This document shows positions 52,217 to 61,561 of a stretch of 64,000 nt of DNA, piece after piece; the first letter of the stretch is position 1, and each line of letters opens with the position of its first letter. Both the position numbers and the translations under genes were made by a program. Source of the stretch: Butyrivibrio sp. NC2007 (lineage in GTDB: Bacteria; Bacillota; Clostridia; Lachnospirales; Lachnospiraceae); NCBI RefSeq assembly GCF_000421405.1, contig NZ_ATWY01000014.1, positions 1-64,000 on the forward strand, written 5' to 3'. Below the pieces are notes generated by a model, which did not search any database, had not been told where the DNA came from, and was given only the letters and a program-made list of their open reading frames with translations.

Positions 52217-52650
52217 AGATACTTGTGATCAACGGACCAAACCTCAATTTCCTGGGGATCAGGGAAAAGGCAGTCTACGGTAATCAGGACTACAATTACC
52301 TGTGCAACATGATAAAAGACAAGGCAGCAGCCGACGGAGATGAGGTGGAGTGCTATCAGTCAAACCATGAGGGAGCCATTATCGACAGGCTTCAGGAGGC
52401 TTACAGCGATGGCACAGTAGGGATTGTCATAAATCCCGGAGCATATACCCATTACAGTTATGCTATCCATGATGCACTTAAGAGCCTTGAAGATATCATC
52501 AAGGTTGAGATCCACATCTCGGATATCCAGTCCAGGGAGGAGTTTCGTAAGGTTTCCGTAACAGCTCCTGCCTGCGATAAACAGATTTACGGACATGGCC
52601 TTAACGGCTATCTTGAGGCTATGGACTACATACACGAAGCGCTAAAATAA
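52213..52650 (+). CDS. aroQ: type II 3-dehydroquinate dehydratase
   Basis: A 145-residue type II dehydroquinase. NGPNLNFLGIREKAVYG carries the catalytic Arg and Tyr loop; NPGAYTHYSYAIHDAL and EIHISDIQSREEFR hold the substrate-binding Asn and the catalytic His. It makes 3-dehydroshikimate in the shikimate pathway. Its ATG overlaps the YesU-like gene's stop (ATGA). No other aro gene is adjacent. Confidence 0.93.
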   Translation: MKILVINGPNLNFLGIREKAVYGNQDYNYLCNMIKDKAAADGDEVECYQSNHEGAIIDRLQEAYSDGTVGIVINPGAYTHYSYAIHDALKSLEDIIKVEIHISDIQSREEFRKVSVTAPACDKQIYGHGLNGYLEAMDYIHEALK

Positions 52651-52670
52651 ACCACCAAAGGACTACTTAC

Positions 52671-53693
52671 ATGGCAAAGACAGTTAAGATGGCAGATATA
52701 GCCAAAAAAGTTGGAGTGAGTGTTGTCACAGTATCCAAAGCCCTCACAGGACAGAAGGGTGTCAGTGAGAGTACCCGTCAGCAGATCTTAAGGCTTGCGG
52801 ATGAGATGGGATACGTTCAGCCCTCCGCTGCTATCCGCAGTGAAACAAAGGGCCATAACATAGGTATCATCATTCACGACAAGTACTTTAGTAAATACAA
52901 TTCATTCTATCTGCAGATGTATCAGATGCTCACAAGCCGGCTTGGTGCTCAGGGAGATTTCACTATCTTAGAGCTTATAACCCATGACATGGAAAAAGAG
53001 CTGACGGCTCCGAATCTTCTTAAGGAAAACAAGATAGATGCTCTTGTGATGCAGGGTGAGTTTTCAAGGCAGTACTGCGAGTTCATAAAGAGCGTAGCAG
53101 GAGATATTCCTTTGGTGTATCTGGATTTCTGCGACGAATCCAGAGATGAAGTGTCTGTTATATCAGACAGCTTCTATGGCTCCTACTATATGACCAATTA
53201 TCTGTTTGACAAAGGGCACAGAGATATAGCCTTTGTCGGATCTCTTTTGCAGACAACATCCATCACCGACAGATATCTGGGATATGTAAAGTCCATGATG
53301 GAGCATGGAATTCAGGTAAGACCTGACTGGCAGATTGAGGACAGAGATAAGAATACGGGAATCATCTTTGAACCGGATAAGCTCCCGCTTCCGCTGGAAC
53401 TTCCGACAGCTTTTGTATGTAACTGCGATCTTACAGCAGGAGTACTTATTAAAAGGCTGGAGAAAGAGGGGTACAAGGTCCCCGATGATTTCTCGGTTGT
53501 AGGATATGATAACTTTATCTTCCCGGGAGTCTGCGACGTGGAGATAACCACTTATGAAGTAGATATGCCTGTTATGGTGCAGAAGGCAGTTTCCTATCTG
53601 ACATCTCTTTTAAAGGGAGAGGAAGTGAAAATGGGAACGCACATTATAACGGGACATCTTATAGAAAAAGACAGTGTAAAAGCTCTTAGCTGA
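52671..53693 (+). CDS. LacI family transcriptional regulator
   Basis: A 340-residue LacI-type repressor. The HTH at the N-terminus reads KMADIAKKVGVSVVTVSKAL, the hinge follows, and the ligand-binding fold (about 65-340) has the PurR/CcpA-type core (DALVMQGEF, DKGHRDIAFVG, FVCNCDLTAGVLIKRL, VVGYDNF). It lies before the mannan locus and is a plausible regulator of the operator at 54665-54686. The last codons and stop form a hairpin with the convergent AraC gene. Confidence 0.9.
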   Translation: MAKTVKMADIAKKVGVSVVTVSKALTGQKGVSESTRQQILRLADEMGYVQPSAAIRSETKGHNIGIIIHDKYFSKYNSFYLQMYQMLTSRLGAQGDFTILELITHDMEKELTAPNLLKENKIDALVMQGEFSRQYCEFIKSVAGDIPLVYLDFCDESRDEVSVISDSFYGSYYMTNYLFDKGHRDIAFVGSLLQTTSITDRYLGYVKSMMEHGIQVRPDWQIEDRDKNTGIIFEPDKLPLPLELPTAFVCNCDLTAGVLIKRLEKEGYKVPDDFSVVGYDNFIFPGVCDVEITTYEVDMPVMVQKAVSYLTSLLKGEEVKMGTHIITGHLIEKDSVKALS

Positions 53694-53707
53694 TGCTAAG
53701 AGCTTTT
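53678..53707. terminator. bidirectional terminator inside two convergent stop regions
   Basis: AAAAGCTCTTAGC at 53678-53690 pairs perfectly with GCTAAGAGCTTTT at 53695-53707 around TGAT. The LacI stop TGA is in the loop, and the AraC stop (53696-53698, minus strand) is in the right arm. So the arms encode the final residues of both genes and form the terminator, with GTTTTTT following on the plus strand. Confidence 0.85.
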
Positions 53708-54604
53708 GTTTTTTCTGTATTCTGCAGGTGTCTGCGAGGTTTCTCTCTTAAAGAGTTTGATAAAATGACTGGTGTTGGCGATGCCAACGTCGTACCCGAC
53801 AGCATTTACCGTTATATCTGTCTGCTCAAGAAGTGTCTTGGCCTGCTGGATCCTGACATTGTTGAGATATTGAAGTGGTGAGTGGCCGTAGTAGTTTTTA
53901 AACTCACGACAGAGCCTGTATTTACTTATTAGGAGCCTCTGCTCAAGGTTATCTAAAGTAATAAAGGTGTTATATTCCTGATCAAGTATTGACTTCATCT
54001 CCTGGATATAGCCGGGAATACCGGGAGTAGCTGAGGGGGCAAGGGCCTTTGAACCTGCAAGATACCCTTCCGTGAGGATATCGGTCAGGATTCTGGCTCT
54101 TAGAAGCTCTGAGTCCGCTCCCTGCCTTAGCAGCAGCCTTTGCAGGTAGGAGAGCTGCGTTCCAATATGCTTTTCTTTAAATTCTATAACCTTGGATGAA
54201 TGCTCTGTATATAATCTTAAGGATTCCCCTGATAACAAAAACAAATGGAAATAGCAGGGAGTACTCTTGGTGTCGAAGCGGAAATTCTCGTAAGGCCTAA
54301 GAAGTATCATGCTTCTCTCCGGCATCGTTATGCTGTCTTTTGTCTTTATCAAGGCATCCCCTTTTTCGATATATAATAATAAATAGAATGGATTATCGAT
54401 ACATTCAAAGGTGGTTGGGATACCGTAGGTAATGGCTCCGCCAAATACTGCTCTGAGGATAAGAGGATCCAATGACTCGCAGCCACAGGCCATGAATCTC
54501 TTGGTGTCAAGGACATCGGTAAAAGACGTGCCACTACCGAAGAGTCTGTGGAAACGGAAGATATTATTCAGTTCATCAATCGTGGTGTATTTTGCCGGTG
54601 TCAT
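53696..54604 (-). CDS. AraC family transcriptional regulator
   Basis: A 302-residue AraC/XylS-type regulator with a cupin-like N-terminal domain (about 30-170) and a C-terminal pair of HTH motifs (about 195-298; ITVNAVGYDVGIANTSHFIKLFKRE). It is divergent from the binding-protein gene, with 250 bases between them. It probably activates the mannan transport operon in response to an imported sugar. The start is at 54604; GGAGT precedes it on the minus strand. Confidence 0.9.
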   Translation of the reverse strand: MTPAKYTTIDELNNIFRFHRLFGSGTSFTDVLDTKRFMACGCESLDPLILRAVFGGAITYGIPTTFECIDNPFYLLLYIEKGDALIKTKDSITMPERSMILLRPYENFRFDTKSTPCYFHLFLLSGESLRLYTEHSSKVIEFKEKHIGTQLSYLQRLLLRQGADSELLRARILTDILTEGYLAGSKALAPSATPGIPGYIQEMKSILDQEYNTFITLDNLEQRLLISKYRLCREFKNYYGHSPLQYLNNVRIQQAKTLLEQTDITVNAVGYDVGIANTSHFIKLFKRETSQTPAEYRKNKSS

Positions 54605-54854
54605 GATATTACTCCTGTTTATGGGACCATTATAGTAAGTAAAATAGGAAATATCAACCTAAAATTAACTAAAACGTTTAAGTTAATTAGGTAAAATAAG
54701 CTAAATAGATGAGTAAAAAGCTAAAAAATTAAAAGATAAATCCATTAACGCAAGAATGAGCTATAAAACGCAAGAATAATAGATGATTAAAAAAAGTAAA
54801 TAATGTATTCTTCAATCAGTAAATGAAACAGAGCTCGTTTAAAGGAGGATGAAT
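54605..54854. promoter_or_regulatory. divergent control region with LacI-type operator
   Basis: The 250-base gap is AT-rich. TTAACTAAAACGTTTAAGTT plus AA at 54665-54686 is a 22-bp near-perfect palindrome with a central CG, the usual shape of a LacI-family operator. One repressor site could block both the AraC and the transporter promoters. I could not place -35/-10 boxes with confidence. Confidence 0.6.
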
Positions 54855-56312
54855 ATGAAATTGAAAAGAGCTTTAGCGGTTACACTTATTACAATCATGG
54901 CAGCAGGTGCGGTTGCCTGCGGGGAGACAACCGTATCTGAAAGCGGTCAGGAGACAGGCACAGATACAGGTGCAGTAGCACAGGCAGAAGACGAGCAGGT
55001 AGCTACAGCAGATGCTCCTGTATCTGAAGCAGAGGGCATTAAGTCTTATGCTGATCTTGTTCTTGGTGAAGACTTTACTGATCTTAATACAGAGATCTCT
55101 TTCTTCAGCAACAGAACAGACCTTGATTCAGAGGATTATGGCGGAGTTACATGGAAGGAATACATTGAGGCCTTCAATGAAGTTTATCCTGATATCACAG
55201 TAAACGTGATCACAGATACAAACTACGCAGAGGATGCCAAGACACACCTTCAGTCAGGAGATTATGAGACAGTAATCCTCATCCCTGCAATTGACAAGGC
55301 TGACCTTTCTTCATACTTTGAGTCATTCGGAACTCTTGATGTTATGAACGGACAGATCAACTACGCAGATCACTGGGAGTACCAGGGTGAGGTTTACGGA
55401 GTACCTTCAACAGCAACAGCGCAGGGTATCGTGTACAACAAGAGAGTGTTTGAGGAGGCAGGCGTAACAGAACTTCCCAAGACTCCTGAGGATTTTCTGG
55501 CTGCTCTTAAGAAGATCAAGGAGCACGATGCTTCAATCATCCCTCTCTACACCAACTACGCAGCAGGATGGACAATGGGAAGCTGGGATGATTACACAGG
55601 AATCAGTGCAACAGGTGATGTTAACTACACCAACGGAACACTTCTTCATGAGAAGGATCCTTTCAGAGATTATGGCGATTCAACCCACCCTTACGCTGTA
55701 TACAAGATTCTCTATGATGCAGTTGCGCAGGGACTTACAGAGGATGATTACTCAACAACCGACTGGGAAGGCTGCAAGGGTATGATCAACAGAGGTGAGA
55801 TCGGATGCATGGTCCTTGGATCATGGGCTTATCCTCAGATGGAAGCTGCCGGAGAGAACGCAGCAGATATCGGATACATGCCATTCCCTGTAACAGTAAA
55901 TGGCAAGCAGTACGCTCTTGCAGGTCCTGACTACTGCTATGGTATCAATAAGAATGCTCCCGATGATGAAAAGCAGGCAGGAATCATCTTTGTAAAGTGG
56001 ATGACTGAGCAGTCAGGCTTCGTATACAACGAAGATGGTCTTCCAATCAAGGCAGGAAGCACTGAGACAAAGCTTTCATTTGACAATGTTGAATTCCTTC
56101 AGGAAGCACCTGCAGCAGAGGGAGAAGAGGATCTTCTCAATGAACTCAACTCCGAGTCAGAGCTCAACTACAGAGCAGGCGGTGACAGAAGAATCCAGCT
56201 CATCATCGAGCATGCGTCAATGGGCGATATGGAATTCGATGACATCATGAACGAGTGGAACGAGAAGTGGACACAGGCTCAGGAAGTTCTCGGCGTATCA
56301 GTAAATGAGTAA
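54855..56312 (+). CDS. oligosaccharide ABC transporter substrate-binding lipoprotein
   Basis: A 485-residue lipoprotein with lipobox AVAC at about residues 19-22 and an acidic linker, then a family-1 extracellular solute-binding fold (SBP_bac_1/8). It is followed by two permease genes and mannoside phosphorylases, so the likely ligand is a beta-manno-oligosaccharide, as for the binding protein in Roseburia mannan loci. GGAGG six bases before the ATG at 54855 favours that start over 54849. Confidence 0.88.
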   Translation: MKLKRALAVTLITIMAAGAVACGETTVSESGQETGTDTGAVAQAEDEQVATADAPVSEAEGIKSYADLVLGEDFTDLNTEISFFSNRTDLDSEDYGGVTWKEYIEAFNEVYPDITVNVITDTNYAEDAKTHLQSGDYETVILIPAIDKADLSSYFESFGTLDVMNGQINYADHWEYQGEVYGVPSTATAQGIVYNKRVFEEAGVTELPKTPEDFLAALKKIKEHDASIIPLYTNYAAGWTMGSWDDYTGISATGDVNYTNGTLLHEKDPFRDYGDSTHPYAVYKILYDAVAQGLTEDDYSTTDWEGCKGMINRGEIGCMVLGSWAYPQMEAAGENAADIGYMPFPVTVNGKQYALAGPDYCYGINKNAPDDEKQAGIIFVKWMTEQSGFVYNEDGLPIKAGSTETKLSFDNVEFLQEAPAAEGEEDLLNELNSESELNYRAGGDRRIQLIIEHASMGDMEFDDIMNEWNEKWTQAQEVLGVSVNE

Positions 56313-56338
56313 CTGTTAAAACCAAGGAGGATGGGGCA

Positions 56339-57238
56339 ATGAAATGGCTTAAAAGTAGAAAGGGACAACAGACTGTAATAATAATCAGCTTTATCACTGT
56401 CCCATTACTTCTTCTTGCTATCTTTACCTACCTGCCCTTTGCGCAGATGGTACAGTTTAGCTTTTACAAAATGAAATATCTTACACCACCGGACAAAAGA
56501 GTCTTTGTGGGATGGAAAAACTATATTGATGTGTTTACCAGAGACGATTGTTTCAAGGCATTAAAGCTCAGTTTCTATTACTGCGCCGGTGCACTGTTTC
56601 AGCTGGCACTGGCACTGTTTCTGGCAACGATCTTAAGCTTTGGGGTAAAGGGCGGAAACATCTTTAAAGGAATGATGTTCTTTCCTTATCTCATAAGCGG
56701 AATTGCTATCGGTTTTATCTTCAAGTTCTTTTACACAAGAGGATTCGTCCTTGATTCAATATTGGGGATCATTGGAGTGAACAAGGACATTCTTCCCTAC
56801 TGGCTAAAAGATCAGAGTGTAAATAACTGGTCCCTGGTGGCGACATCTGTATGGCGCTACTTCGGACAGAACATGGTCCTTTTTATCGGAGCGATCATGT
56901 CGGTGGATGCTGAGCTATATGAGGCAGCTTCCCTGGACGGAGCAAATCGCTTCCAGCAGTTCTTTCACATAATTCTTCCGAGTATCAAGACCATTGTCAC
57001 CTTAAACGTGATCCTGTCAATAACCGGATCCTTAAGTGCTTTTGAACCTCCGTTTGTAATAACGGGAGGTGCTAACGGAACAGGAACCTACTTCGTTATC
57101 ATGAACGAGATTGCACATGTCACGCAGAAAGTAGGACTTGCAAGTGCCATGGCTGTGGTACTTCTGGTGATCATATTCATAGTCACCATATTGCAGAAAC
57201 TGTTCTTTAAATATGTTTTCAGAGAGGCAGACGCATGA
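56339..57238 (+). CDS. ABC transporter permease (MalF/UgpA type)
   Basis: A 299-residue permease with six membrane helices and the EAA-type loop YEAASLDGANRFQQFFHIILPS that docks on the ATPase. It is part of the oligosaccharide importer; AAGGAGG precedes the ATG. It overlaps the second permease gene by four bases. No ATPase gene lies in this operon, so a shared MsmK-type ATPase elsewhere must serve it (inference). Confidence 0.92.
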   Translation: MKWLKSRKGQQTVIIISFITVPLLLLAIFTYLPFAQMVQFSFYKMKYLTPPDKRVFVGWKNYIDVFTRDDCFKALKLSFYYCAGALFQLALALFLATILSFGVKGGNIFKGMMFFPYLISGIAIGFIFKFFYTRGFVLDSILGIIGVNKDILPYWLKDQSVNNWSLVATSVWRYFGQNMVLFIGAIMSVDAELYEAASLDGANRFQQFFHIILPSIKTIVTLNVILSITGSLSAFEPPFVITGGANGTGTYFVIMNEIAHVTQKVGLASAMAVVLLVIIFIVTILQKLFFKYVFREADA

Positions 57239-58068
57239 AGATAAGAAAGTTATTAATAAACATAATTAAATATCTGATCCTTGTATTCTTTGCGTTTGCA
57301 GCTGTGGTACCTGTAGTATCCTGCATATTTACGGCATTCAAGACATCGGAGGAGTATCAGACAACAAATGTAATTACACCCCCCTCAAACTGGTTATACT
57401 TCAATAACTTCGTCAAGGCCTTTCAGACAGCAAACATGGGCAGGGCATTTATGAACTCTCTCATAGTAATGGTGGTTGTTCTCGTGGTCTCTGTTGTAGT
57501 CGGAACACAGCTTGCTTATGTACTGAACCGCTTTGAGTTTTTAGGAAATACCCTCATAAGAAATCTGTTTTTGTTTGCATCACTCCTTCCGTCAATTGCC
57601 ATGCAGGTTACAGTGTACAAGATCATGAGTACCCTGGGATTTGTAAATCACCTCTACGGCTATATCATCATGATGTGCGGAACTGATGTCATCTCCATAT
57701 ATATCTTCATTCAGTTTATGGAGAATATATCAAATTCAGTGGATGAGTCAGCAATCATAGACGGTGCTTCCTACTGGACGGTTTACTGGAAAATAATCCT
57801 TCCGCTTCTTAAGCCGGCGGTTGTTACAGCGTGCATATTAAAAGGAGTATCGGTCTACAACGAGTACTACTGCGCCAATCTTTATCTTATGGACAAGGAG
57901 ATACGAACCATGTCCACTTCCCTTTATACCTTTGTTGGTCCCATGGGAAGCCAGTACAACCTGATCTGCGCAGGTGTCCTTATTTCGATCTTCCCGGCGT
58001 TTTTGGTATTTATCCTTTGCCAGAAGCAGATTTACAGCGGAATAACGCAGGGTGCAGTTAAGGGATAA
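57235..58068 (+). CDS. ABC transporter permease (MalG/UgpE type)
   Basis: A 277-residue permease with six helices and the loop ESAIIDGASYWTVYWKIILP, typical of the MalG partner. It completes the import channel with the preceding permease. It is 21 bases upstream of the epimerase gene. Confidence 0.92.
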   Translation: MKIRKLLINIIKYLILVFFAFAAVVPVVSCIFTAFKTSEEYQTTNVITPPSNWLYFNNFVKAFQTANMGRAFMNSLIVMVVVLVVSVVVGTQLAYVLNRFEFLGNTLIRNLFLFASLLPSIAMQVTVYKIMSTLGFVNHLYGYIIMMCGTDVISIYIFIQFMENISNSVDESAIIDGASYWTVYWKIILPLLKPAVVTACILKGVSVYNEYYCANLYLMDKEIRTMSTSLYTFVGPMGSQYNLICAGVLISIFPAFLVFILCQKQIYSGITQGAVKG

Positions 58069-58089
58069 AAGAGTTTTTGAGGTTTTGAA

Positions 58090-59313
58090 ATGTTACAGGA
58101 AATACAAAAAGAGTTAACGGAACATATCATACCCTTCTGGAAAGGGCTTAGAGATGATGAATACGGCGGCTACTACGGCCTTATGGATTTTGATCTTAAG
58201 TTGGATAAAAAAGCCGAGAAAGGCGCCATACTAAACAGCCGCATTCTCTGGTTCTTTTCAAGGGCATTTAACGAGTTAAAAGACATATCGCTTCTTGAAG
58301 AAGCAGACCACGCCTACAGGTTTTTAAAAGACAAACTTGCAGGTGATGGAACAAAAGGAATCTGCTGGTCTGTTACCTACGACGGCAAGGTTCTCGATAG
58401 CACAAGACATACGTACAATCAGGCATTTGCCATATATGCTTTATCGGAATACTACAGAGCAACAGCTGAACCGGAGGCGCTTAATCTGGCGCACAAGCTC
58501 TTTTTCCTGATAGAGGAGATGTGCAGGGACAATGACGGTTATCTTGAGGCTTTTGATGAAGACTTTAACCTTCTTCCCAACGACAAGCTCTCCGAGAACG
58601 GAGTTATGGCTGAAAGAACCATGAATACAGCGCTTCACGTGCTTGAAGCCTACACGCTCTTATATGATGTGACAGATGATCCTGCCATCAAAAAGTGTAT
58701 AGGAAAGAAACTCTCAGACTTGCTCCTTATCTTTAAGGACAGAATCTACAACAAAAAGAAACACAGGCAGGAGGTCTTCTTTGACATAAACTACAACTCT
58801 CTGATAGACCTTCACAGCTTCGGCCATGATATTGAAAGCTCCTGGCTTATCGACCTTGCGCTCGATACTCTTGGCGGTGAGTACCTAAGAGCAAAAGATG
58901 CAGAGGAGATTCGGAGTATGACCCTTGATATGTTGGAGAACACCTATAAAAAAGCCATGGTTGATGGATCTTTTGTAAATGAATGCGAAGCCGGAGTAAG
59001 GGATGATACCAGAATCTGGTGGGTGCAGTCGGAGGCCATGGTAGGGTTTGTAAATGGCTACCTAAGAAGCGGAAAGCCTGAGTATTTGCAGGCTGCAAAG
59101 AGCATATGGCAGTACACAAAGAGCCATATCATCGACAAGAGAGAGGGCTCGGAGTGGTTCTGGCAGGTTGATGAAAATGGAAATCCGGGCAAAAGACCTA
59201 TAGTAGAGCCCTGGAAGTGTCCCTACCACAACGGCAGAATGTGCTTTGAAATGATAAACAGACTTAAAAAAGGAGCAGCAGATGATTCACGAAAAGTATT
59301 ACGAGGAGCTTGA
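58090..59313 (+). CDS. cellobiose 2-epimerase-like (AGE family)
   Basis: A 407-residue (alpha/alpha)6-barrel epimerase of the N-acylglucosamine 2-epimerase/cellobiose 2-epimerase family. [25 protein letters not shown] (His-246) and [11 protein letters not shown] (His-380) match the two catalytic His of cellobiose 2-epimerase; [13 protein letters not shown] adds the conserved Trp and Glu. In mannan loci it turns beta-1,4-mannobiose into mannosylglucose for the next enzyme. It overlaps the first GH130 gene by 32 bases. Confidence 0.88.
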   Translation: MLQEIQKELTEHIIPFWKGLRDDEYGGYYGLMDFDLKLDKKAEKGAILNSRILWFFSRAFNELKDISLLEEADHAYRFLKDKLAGDGTKGICWSVTYDGKVLDSTRHTYNQAFAIYALSEYYRATAEPEALNLAHKLFFLIEEMCRDNDGYLEAFDEDFNLLPNDKLSENGVMAERTMNTALHVLEAYTLLYDVTDDPAIKKCIGKKLSDLLLIFKDRIYNKKKHRQEVFFDINYNSLIDLHSFGHDIESSWLIDLALDTLGGEYLRAKDAEEIRSMTLDMLENTYKKAMVDGSFVNECEAGVRDDTRIWWVQSEAMVGFVNGYLRSGKPEYLQAAKSIWQYTKSHIIDKREGSEWFWQVDENGNPGKRPIVEPWKCPYHNGRMCFEMINRLKKGAADDSRKVLRGA

Positions 59314-60463
59314 AAAGCAGGAGAGGCTTATCACAAGGAAGAATGAGCCGTCTGATTTTTATAACGGTCTGTATAACAGATATAAATATCCTGTTCTCAC
59401 AAGAGAACATATTCCGCTTACCTGGAGATACGATCTTGATAAAGACGAAAATCCCTACTTCATGGAGAGACTTGGCGTAAATGCAGTCATGAATTCAGGA
59501 GCTATCTATCTGAACGGGAAGTATTACCTTGTTGCACGAATTGAGGGAAATGACAGGAAGTCATTCTTTGGAGTTGCAGAGAGTGAGAATGGAATAGACG
59601 GTTTTAGATTTTGGGATCATCCGGTTCTGTTGGAGGATACCTGCAAGGAAGAGACAAATGTTTATGACATGAGACTTACCCAGCATGAAGACGGATATAT
59701 CTACGGAGTTTTCTGCTCGGAGAGTAAGGATACATCTGTAAGTGACCTCTCTGCAGCAGTGGCTTCGGCAGGAATTGTGAGAACAAAGGATCTAAAGAAC
59801 TGGGAGAGACTTCCGAATCTTGTCACCTTGAGAAGCCCCCAGCAGAGAAACGTTGTTCTTCATCCTGAATTTGTAGATGGCAAGTATGCCTTCTATACAA
59901 GACCGATGGATGATTTTATTGAGACAGGAAGCGGAAGCGGAATCGGATTTGGGCTTTGCAGCGATATCACTCAGGCAGTGATTGACGAGGAGAAGATGAC
60001 GAGCCTTCGTAAGTATCACACCATCACCGAGGCTAAGAATGGAGCCGGTGCTGTGCCTATAAAGACAGCAAGAGGATGGATACATATAGCTCACGGAGTA
60101 AGAAATACGGCAGCAGGGCTCAGATACGTTCTCTACTGCTTTGTGACAGATCTTAAGGACCCGTCCAAAGTTATCGCTGAGCCGTCAGGTCTTTTAATTG
60201 GACCCAGAGGTGATGAGAGAGTAGGAGATGTCTCCAATGTTGTGTTTACAAACGGAGCGATAGTTAATGAGAAAGAAGAGGTGTTTATTTATTATGCATC
60301 ATCAGATACAAGAATGCATGTTGCAACAACCACAGTGGACAAGCTACTTGACTACTGTTTCAAAACCCCGCAGGATCCCGGCAGGTCGGTCCTGTGTGTA
60401 AGACAAAGAGACGATTTGATAAACAGAAACCTTGAACTATTGGGTAGTATAAACCAATCGTGA
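59282..60463 (+). CDS. GH130 4-O-beta-mannosylglucose phosphorylase-like (subfamily 1)
   Basis: A 393-residue GH130 enzyme. [10 protein letters not shown] places the catalytic Asp-129, equivalent to the acid Asp in characterised mannosylglucose phosphorylases. [26 protein letters not shown] and [11 protein letters not shown] are also family motifs. It should split mannosyl-glucose with phosphate to Man-1-P and glucose. Its start lies inside the epimerase gene, a strong sign of coupling with the step before it. Confidence 0.9.
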   Translation: MIHEKYYEELEKQERLITRKNEPSDFYNGLYNRYKYPVLTREHIPLTWRYDLDKDENPYFMERLGVNAVMNSGAIYLNGKYYLVARIEGNDRKSFFGVAESENGIDGFRFWDHPVLLEDTCKEETNVYDMRLTQHEDGYIYGVFCSESKDTSVSDLSAAVASAGIVRTKDLKNWERLPNLVTLRSPQQRNVVLHPEFVDGKYAFYTRPMDDFIETGSGSGIGFGLCSDITQAVIDEEKMTSLRKYHTITEAKNGAGAVPIKTARGWIHIAHGVRNTAAGLRYVLYCFVTDLKDPSKVIAEPSGLLIGPRGDERVGDVSNVVFTNGAIVNEKEEVFIYYASSDTRMHVATTTVDKLLDYCFKTPQDPGRSVLCVRQRDDLINRNLELLGSINQS

Positions 60464-60475
60464 AGACAGTAGACC

Positions 60476-60514
60476 GTCCTAAGGAATCCACCGCAAGCGG
60501 TACCCCCTTAGGAC
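60476..60514. other. intercistronic hairpin
   Basis: GTCCTAAGG pairs with CCTTAGGAC, with ACCGC-AA-GCGGT inside. It lies in the 70-base gap between the first two GH130 genes. With no T-run, it may be an mRNA processing or stabilising site. Confidence 0.6.
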
Positions 60515-60533
60515 CAAAAAGGAGAGAAAACTA

Positions 60534-61553
60534 ATGAAGTACGAGATTTTCGGACCCGGAACAGAGCGCATGCCCTGGCAGGATAAGCCTGAGGGACTTA
60601 AGGGAGCTCCTATCTGGAGATACAATGCCAATCCCATAATTGACAGAAATCCTGTGGAGGGAGTTGCAAGAATATTTAACAGCGCAGTAATGCCCTATGA
60701 GGACGGATTCATAGGAGTTTTCAGAGGAGAGCAGACAAACGGTATTCCTACGATCTACATGGGCAGAAGCGCAGATGGAATTAAGTGGGATATTGATAGT
60801 GAGAAGATTCCTTTTACGGATGAAGATGGAAATCCCTTTATGCCTCAGTACGCTTATGATCCGCGTCTTGTAAAGGTTGAGGATGATTACTATATCATCT
60901 GGTGCCAGGATTTTTACGGAGCATCCATAGGAATAGCAAAGACAAGAGACTTTAAGAAGTTTGTGAGAATTGAGAATCCTTTTATTCCCTTTAACAGGAA
61001 TGCAGTTCTTTTCCCAAGAAAAATAAACGGAAATTATATGCTGCTCTCAAGGCCGTCAGACTCAGGCCACACTCCTTTCGGAGATATCTTTATAAGCGAG
61101 AGCCCCGATATGACTTACTGGGGTAAGCACAGACATGTCATGGGCCCCAACGAGAACTGGTGGGAATCGCTTAAGATAGGCGGAGGAGCAACTCCGATTG
61201 AGACAAGCGAAGGCTGGCTTTTGTTCTACCACGGTGTTACCGGAACCTGCAACGGATATGTGTATTCCATAGGAGGTGCAATCCTGGATATAGACAACCC
61301 TTCTGTTGTTAAGTACAGGTGTGAGACATTTCTTTTGACTCCGCAGGAGTGGTATGAGGAGAGAGGCTTTGTGCCCAATGTCTGCTTCCCATGTGCAACG
61401 GTACAGAACAGGGAAACCGGACAGATCGCCATCTATTACGGAGCTGCCGACAGCTATGTTGGACTGGCATTTGGATATACCGATGAGATCATCGACTATA
61501 TTAAGGAGCACAGTAAAACTTCCGAGACGGACCGTGAGATTGGAAGGCGGTGA
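60534..61553 (+). CDS. GH130 beta-1,4-manno-oligosaccharide phosphorylase-like (subfamily 2)
   Basis: A 339-residue GH130 protein. The motif YAYDPRL places the catalytic Asp-109; FRGEQTNG, NRNAVLFPRK and LLFYHGVTGTCNGYVYSIGG line the active site. It resembles the Ruminococcus manno-oligosaccharide phosphorylase and should remove mannose units as Man-1-P from longer oligosaccharides. GGAGAG precedes the ATG. It is followed by a third GH130 gene nine bases downstream. Confidence 0.88.
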   Translation: MKYEIFGPGTERMPWQDKPEGLKGAPIWRYNANPIIDRNPVEGVARIFNSAVMPYEDGFIGVFRGEQTNGIPTIYMGRSADGIKWDIDSEKIPFTDEDGNPFMPQYAYDPRLVKVEDDYYIIWCQDFYGASIGIAKTRDFKKFVRIENPFIPFNRNAVLFPRKINGNYMLLSRPSDSGHTPFGDIFISESPDMTYWGKHRHVMGPNENWWESLKIGGGATPIETSEGWLLFYHGVTGTCNGYVYSIGGAILDIDNPSVVKYRCETFLLTPQEWYEERGFVPNVCFPCATVQNRETGQIAIYYGAADSYVGLAFGYTDEIIDYIKEHSKTSETDREIGRR

Positions 61554-61561
61554 TTTGAGCG

